Below, piece after piece: positions 61,600 through 64,000 of a DNA stretch of 64,000 nt. Origin of the DNA: an uncultured Pseudomonadales bacterium (lineage in GTDB: Bacteria > Pseudomonadota > Gammaproteobacteria > Pseudomonadales > Azotimanducaceae); the NCBI GenBank assembly GCA_951813515.1, contig OX638346.1, positions 1,915,617 through 1,979,616 on the forward strand. The letters run 5' to 3'. Position 1 is the first letter of the stretch. Each line of letters opens with the position of its first letter. The notes beneath the pieces were generated by a model that did not search any database, was not told where the DNA came from, and saw only the letters and a program-made list of their open reading frames with translations. A program made the position numbers and the translations under genes.

Positions 61600-62625
61600 T
61601 TGCCGATCGTGTTGCCGAAACAGGGCGCATCTGTCAATCTCGCGAGTTTCTCGGCGATCCAGGGGCACCGCGTGGCGGAAACAGCGGTAAACATCGAGCG
61701 CGTCACGGAGTCCGTGGAGGCGTTGAAAACCGGATTCGAAGCGCACCGGTACATCTGCAGCGACCAGATCTCGACGGCGGTATATCTCGCCTACCACCTG
61801 CGCAAGCCTGTACTGATCGAAGGTCCGCCGGGCGTCGGCAAGACCGAACTCGCAAAGACCGCCGCGACGATGCTGGGGTTGCCTCTCATTCGCCTGCAGT
61901 GCTACGAGGGACTCGATGAAGCCAAGGCCATCTACGAGTGGAAGTACGGCAAGCAACTTCTCTACACGCAGGTCCTGAAGGAGACCCTGGAAGAGGTGTT
62001 GCAGGGTGCCCGGGGCTTCGCCGAGTCGGTCTCCCGGCTGCACGAGTTCGGCGACATCTTCTTCTCCGAGGAGTTCCTTGAGCCAAGACCCTTGCTCAAG
62101 GCGCTGCGCGAGGAGGATGGCTGCGTGCTGCTGATAGACGAGGTGGACAAGTCGGATCACGAGTTCGAGTCCCTGCTGCTCGAGATCCTGTCGGATTTCC
62201 AGGTCTCGATCCCGGAGATCGGTACCGTGAAGGCGAACCGCGAGCCGCCGATGGTGTTCCTCACCAGCAACAATACGCGAGAGATTTCGGATGCGTTGAA
62301 GCGGCGCTGCCTGCACCTCTACATCCCGTTTCCGGACGCCGACCTCGAACAGCGCATCATCCACGCGCGCGTGCCGGAGATCCCTCCCGAACTCCGCCGG
62401 CAACTGGTAACGTTCATCCAGGAGCTGCGGGACCTCGACCTGAAGAAGGTCCCGGCGATCAGCGAGACCATTGACTGGGCGCGTACGCTACTGCTGCTGC
62501 ACACCGAGACCCTCGACCCGGACCTCGTTCGGGACACGTTGAATGTCATTCTCAAGTTCCAGGAGGACATCGAAAACGTGGACGTCGAAGTTCCAGTGCT
62601 CACGAACAAGGCCGTGAAGACCTGA
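61600..62625 (+). CDS. MoxR-type AAA+ ATPase
   Basis: A protein of about 341 residues of the MoxR/CoxD chaperone-like AAA+ ATPases. It has Walker A GPPGVGKTELA (75-85), LIRLQCYEGLDEAKAIYEWKYGKQLL, Walker B VLLIDEVDKSDHEFE and sensor 1 FLTSNNTREISDALKRRCLHLYIPFP. The start is uncertain (TTG 61600, GTG 61609 or TTG 61612; no ATG). It precedes a von Willebrand factor A protein, the standard pairing that helps insert metal cofactors or mature enzyme complexes such as CO dehydrogenase. No such target enzyme is in the window. Confidence 0.9.
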   Translation: MPIVLPKQGASVNLASFSAIQGHRVAETAVNIERVTESVEALKTGFEAHRYICSDQISTAVYLAYHLRKPVLIEGPPGVGKTELAKTAATMLGLPLIRLQCYEGLDEAKAIYEWKYGKQLLYTQVLKETLEEVLQGARGFAESVSRLHEFGDIFFSEEFLEPRPLLKALREEDGCVLLIDEVDKSDHEFESLLLEILSDFQVSIPEIGTVKANREPPMVFLTSNNTREISDALKRRCLHLYIPFPDADLEQRIIHARVPEIPPELRRQLVTFIQELRDLDLKKVPAISETIDWARTLLLLHTETLDPDLVRDTLNVILKFQEDIENVDVEVPVLTNKAVKT

Positions 62626-62704
62626 TTGCATGGCAGTGGGGGTCCACCGATGTCATGGGGTGTGCCCGCGCACGTGCCGTCTGGCCGACTGAAAGCCAGC
62701 TTCA

Positions 62705-64000
62705 ATGGACCGGACCCTCACAAGTTTCATCGCGGCGCTCAGAAACGCTGACGTGCGCGTCTCCACCGCGGAGACCCTCGATGCGCTGAGCGCCGTGGAA
62801 CTGGTTGGCTACGGTGACCGCGAGCTGTTGAAAAACACGCTGTCGCTGATGTTGCCGAAAACCGTCGACGAGAAAGACGCATTCGAGGTCACCTTTGACC
62901 GTTTCTTCACGTTCGAGGACGTCGACGGCTCGACGGATGCGGGGGATGCGGGCACCGGGGAGGACGGGCAGGGCGATGGCGATGGCGGCGCGGAGGGTGG
63001 TGAAGGAGGTGCCGGCACCGGCGCCGGCAACCGGAAGTCCAAGGGCAGGTTCCGTGCCGCCGCCACCGAAGACCAAGAGGATGAATCCCTGGGACCGGGT
63101 GAAATGGTGTCGCCACGCTCGGAGCTCGGGATACTCCTGATGATGGACAGCCGCATCGAACTGACGGTGCGGATGGCGGACGCGGCCAGGGCGGTCAACC
63201 TCGAACAGATCCAGGTATTCACCCAGAAGGGACTGTACACGCGCAGGATCATGGACGAGATGGGGCTGCCCGACCTGCAGCGCGAGATCAACGAACTGAG
63301 ATTTAGCGGCGCCCTGCCGGAACGCCGCCTGTCGCAGGAATTGCAAAAGCGGCGCGAACGTCTGCGGGAGCAGGTGCGCGACTACGTCGAGCGGCAGTTT
63401 CTGCTGCATGCGGACGCCTCGGGGCGGCGGCTGCGCGAGCAACTCCTGCGCCGGGTGAAGCTCAGCAACGTCGAACACCGCAATTTCCGCCTGATCCAGG
63501 AAGTCGTCCTCAAGATGGCGAAGAAGCTCGTGGCCCTGTATTCCCGGCGCAAAAAGGTGTTCAGGCGCGGCCAGTTGCATGTGCCGCGCACGCTGCGCCG
63601 GAACATGGCCTATGACGGCAATATTTTCGACCTGCACTGGAAGTCGGTGAAGATCGACCGCCCCAAGGTATTCGCCATCTGCGATGTGAGCGGCTCGGTG
63701 GCGAACTATGCGCGCTTCATGCTGATGTTTCTCTACAGCCTCGAGGAGGTCATGCCGAGGGTGCGTGCATTCGCCTTTTCCTCCGACCTGGCCGAAGTGA
63801 CCGAGTTGTTCGAGCGCAACGGCATCGAAGACGCCATCGCCAAGACGCTTCGCGACTACGGCGGCGGCTCGACGGACTACGGCCAGGCGTTCGAAGACTT
63901 CAGGCACAAGTGTCTGGACGATGTCGACAACCGCACCACGATCATCATCCTGGGCGATGCGCGAAACAACTACGGCGAACCACGCGCGGAGATCCTGAAG
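62705..64000 (+). CDS. CoxE-like VWA-domain protein, cut at the window end
   Basis: The first 432 residues of a von Willebrand factor A protein, open to the end of the window. The N-terminal half has an alpha-helical start and a disordered Gly/Asp/Glu-rich stretch (about residues 78-120). The C-terminal half carries the VWA domain with the MIDAS motif DVSGSV (about residue 327) and GGGSTDYGQAF. It works with the upstream MoxR-type ATPase. The gap between the two genes is 79 bp. Confidence 0.9.
   Translation, partial: MDRTLTSFIAALRNADVRVSTAETLDALSAVELVGYGDRELLKNTLSLMLPKTVDEKDAFEVTFDRFFTFEDVDGSTDAGDAGTGEDGQGDGDGGAEGGEGGAGTGAGNRKSKGRFRAAATEDQEDESLGPGEMVSPRSELGILLMMDSRIELTVRMADAARAVNLEQIQVFTQKGLYTRRIMDEMGLPDLQREINELRFSGALPERRLSQELQKRRERLREQVRDYVERQFLLHADASGRRLREQLLRRVKLSNVEHRNFRLIQEVVLKMAKKLVALYSRRKKVFRRGQLHVPRTLRRNMAYDGNIFDLHWKSVKIDRPKVFAICDVSGSVANYARFMLMFLYSLEEVMPRVRAFAFSSDLAEVTELFERNGIEDAIAKTLRDYGGGSTDYGQAFEDFRHKCLDDVDNRTTIIILGDARNNYGEPRAEILK

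Noticed and set aside
60477..61754. A 425-codon minus-strand open frame
   Set aside because: Antisense to the DUF4143 ATPase with intact Walker motifs.
62702..63907. A 401-codon minus-strand open frame
   Set aside because: Antisense to the VWA-domain gene, whose MIDAS motif is intact.

Overview
The window is a bacterial chromosome segment with two compositions. From about 7.85 kb to the end it is GC-rich (mid-60s percent GC by eye), densely coded, with long antisense shadow ORFs. The content (EnvZ/OmpR pair, bioD-bioA, ahcY, class III alcohol dehydrogenase, beta-oxidation genes, Yej peptide importer, CaiB/BaiF CoA-transferase, carotenoid oxygenase) suggests a proteobacterium, possibly a marine or host-associated gammaproteobacterium; the lineage is inference. 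Bases 1-7.7 kb are clearly less GC-rich (around 50 percent) and hold a single minus-strand operon, so this block was either acquired horizontally or joined at an assembly seam near 7.7-7.85 kb.

Layout. 1-7676 (minus): a LIV-type ABC importer (two permeases, binding protein, two ATPases) followed by a Tm-1-like protein, its usual partner TIM-barrel protein, an SRPBCC protein and a sulfatase cut by the window edge. 7.9-12 kb: a three-domain PEP-synthase/rifampin-phosphotransferase-like enzyme and a VapBC locus whose toxin is frameshifted. 12.2-16 kb: a heterodimeric ABC exporter. 16.2-22.3 kb: thiolase, a secreted small protein, an OmpR/EnvZ-type two-component system, enoyl-CoA hydratase and two MaoC-type hotdog genes. 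22.4-31.5 kb: a duplicated winged-helix protein, a DUF4143 ATPase, SDR and esterase, a FitAB/VapBC toxin-antitoxin with a clear palindromic operator, a ClpP-like peptidase, hydrolases, and a HepT-MntA toxin-antitoxin pair. 31.6-43.7 kb: class III ADH, amidohydrolase, ankyrin protein, aldo/keto reductase, biotin genes, an acid-sugar-kinase-like gene, a deacetylase-fold protein, a carotenoid oxygenase and a Uma2 nuclease. 43.8-54.8 kb: a MerR-type regulator, two tandem YejA-like binding proteins and YejB/YejE permeases (no ATPase gene), a divergent ARPP-1-like gene, then DUF1611 (DgcN-like), dipeptide-epimerase/DgcA-like and class IV aminotransferase genes; together these look like uptake and catabolism of murein peptides or D-glutamate. 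54.9-64 kb: MOSC, LRAT-like and cytochrome c genes, ahcY, a short selenoprotein W-like gene, two GG-leader peptides, a CoA-transferase, DUF4242, a second DUF4143 ATPase and a MoxR/VWA pair cut by the window end.

The most interesting things are a SelW/Rdx-family gene at 57730-57957 read through an in-frame UGA with a plausible bacterial SECIS hairpin directly after it, and, next to it, two small genes (58238-58405 and 58494-58706) with matching double-glycine leaders but unrelated cores, one of which is a proline-rich repeat peptide. Ordinary gene callers would truncate or miss all three.
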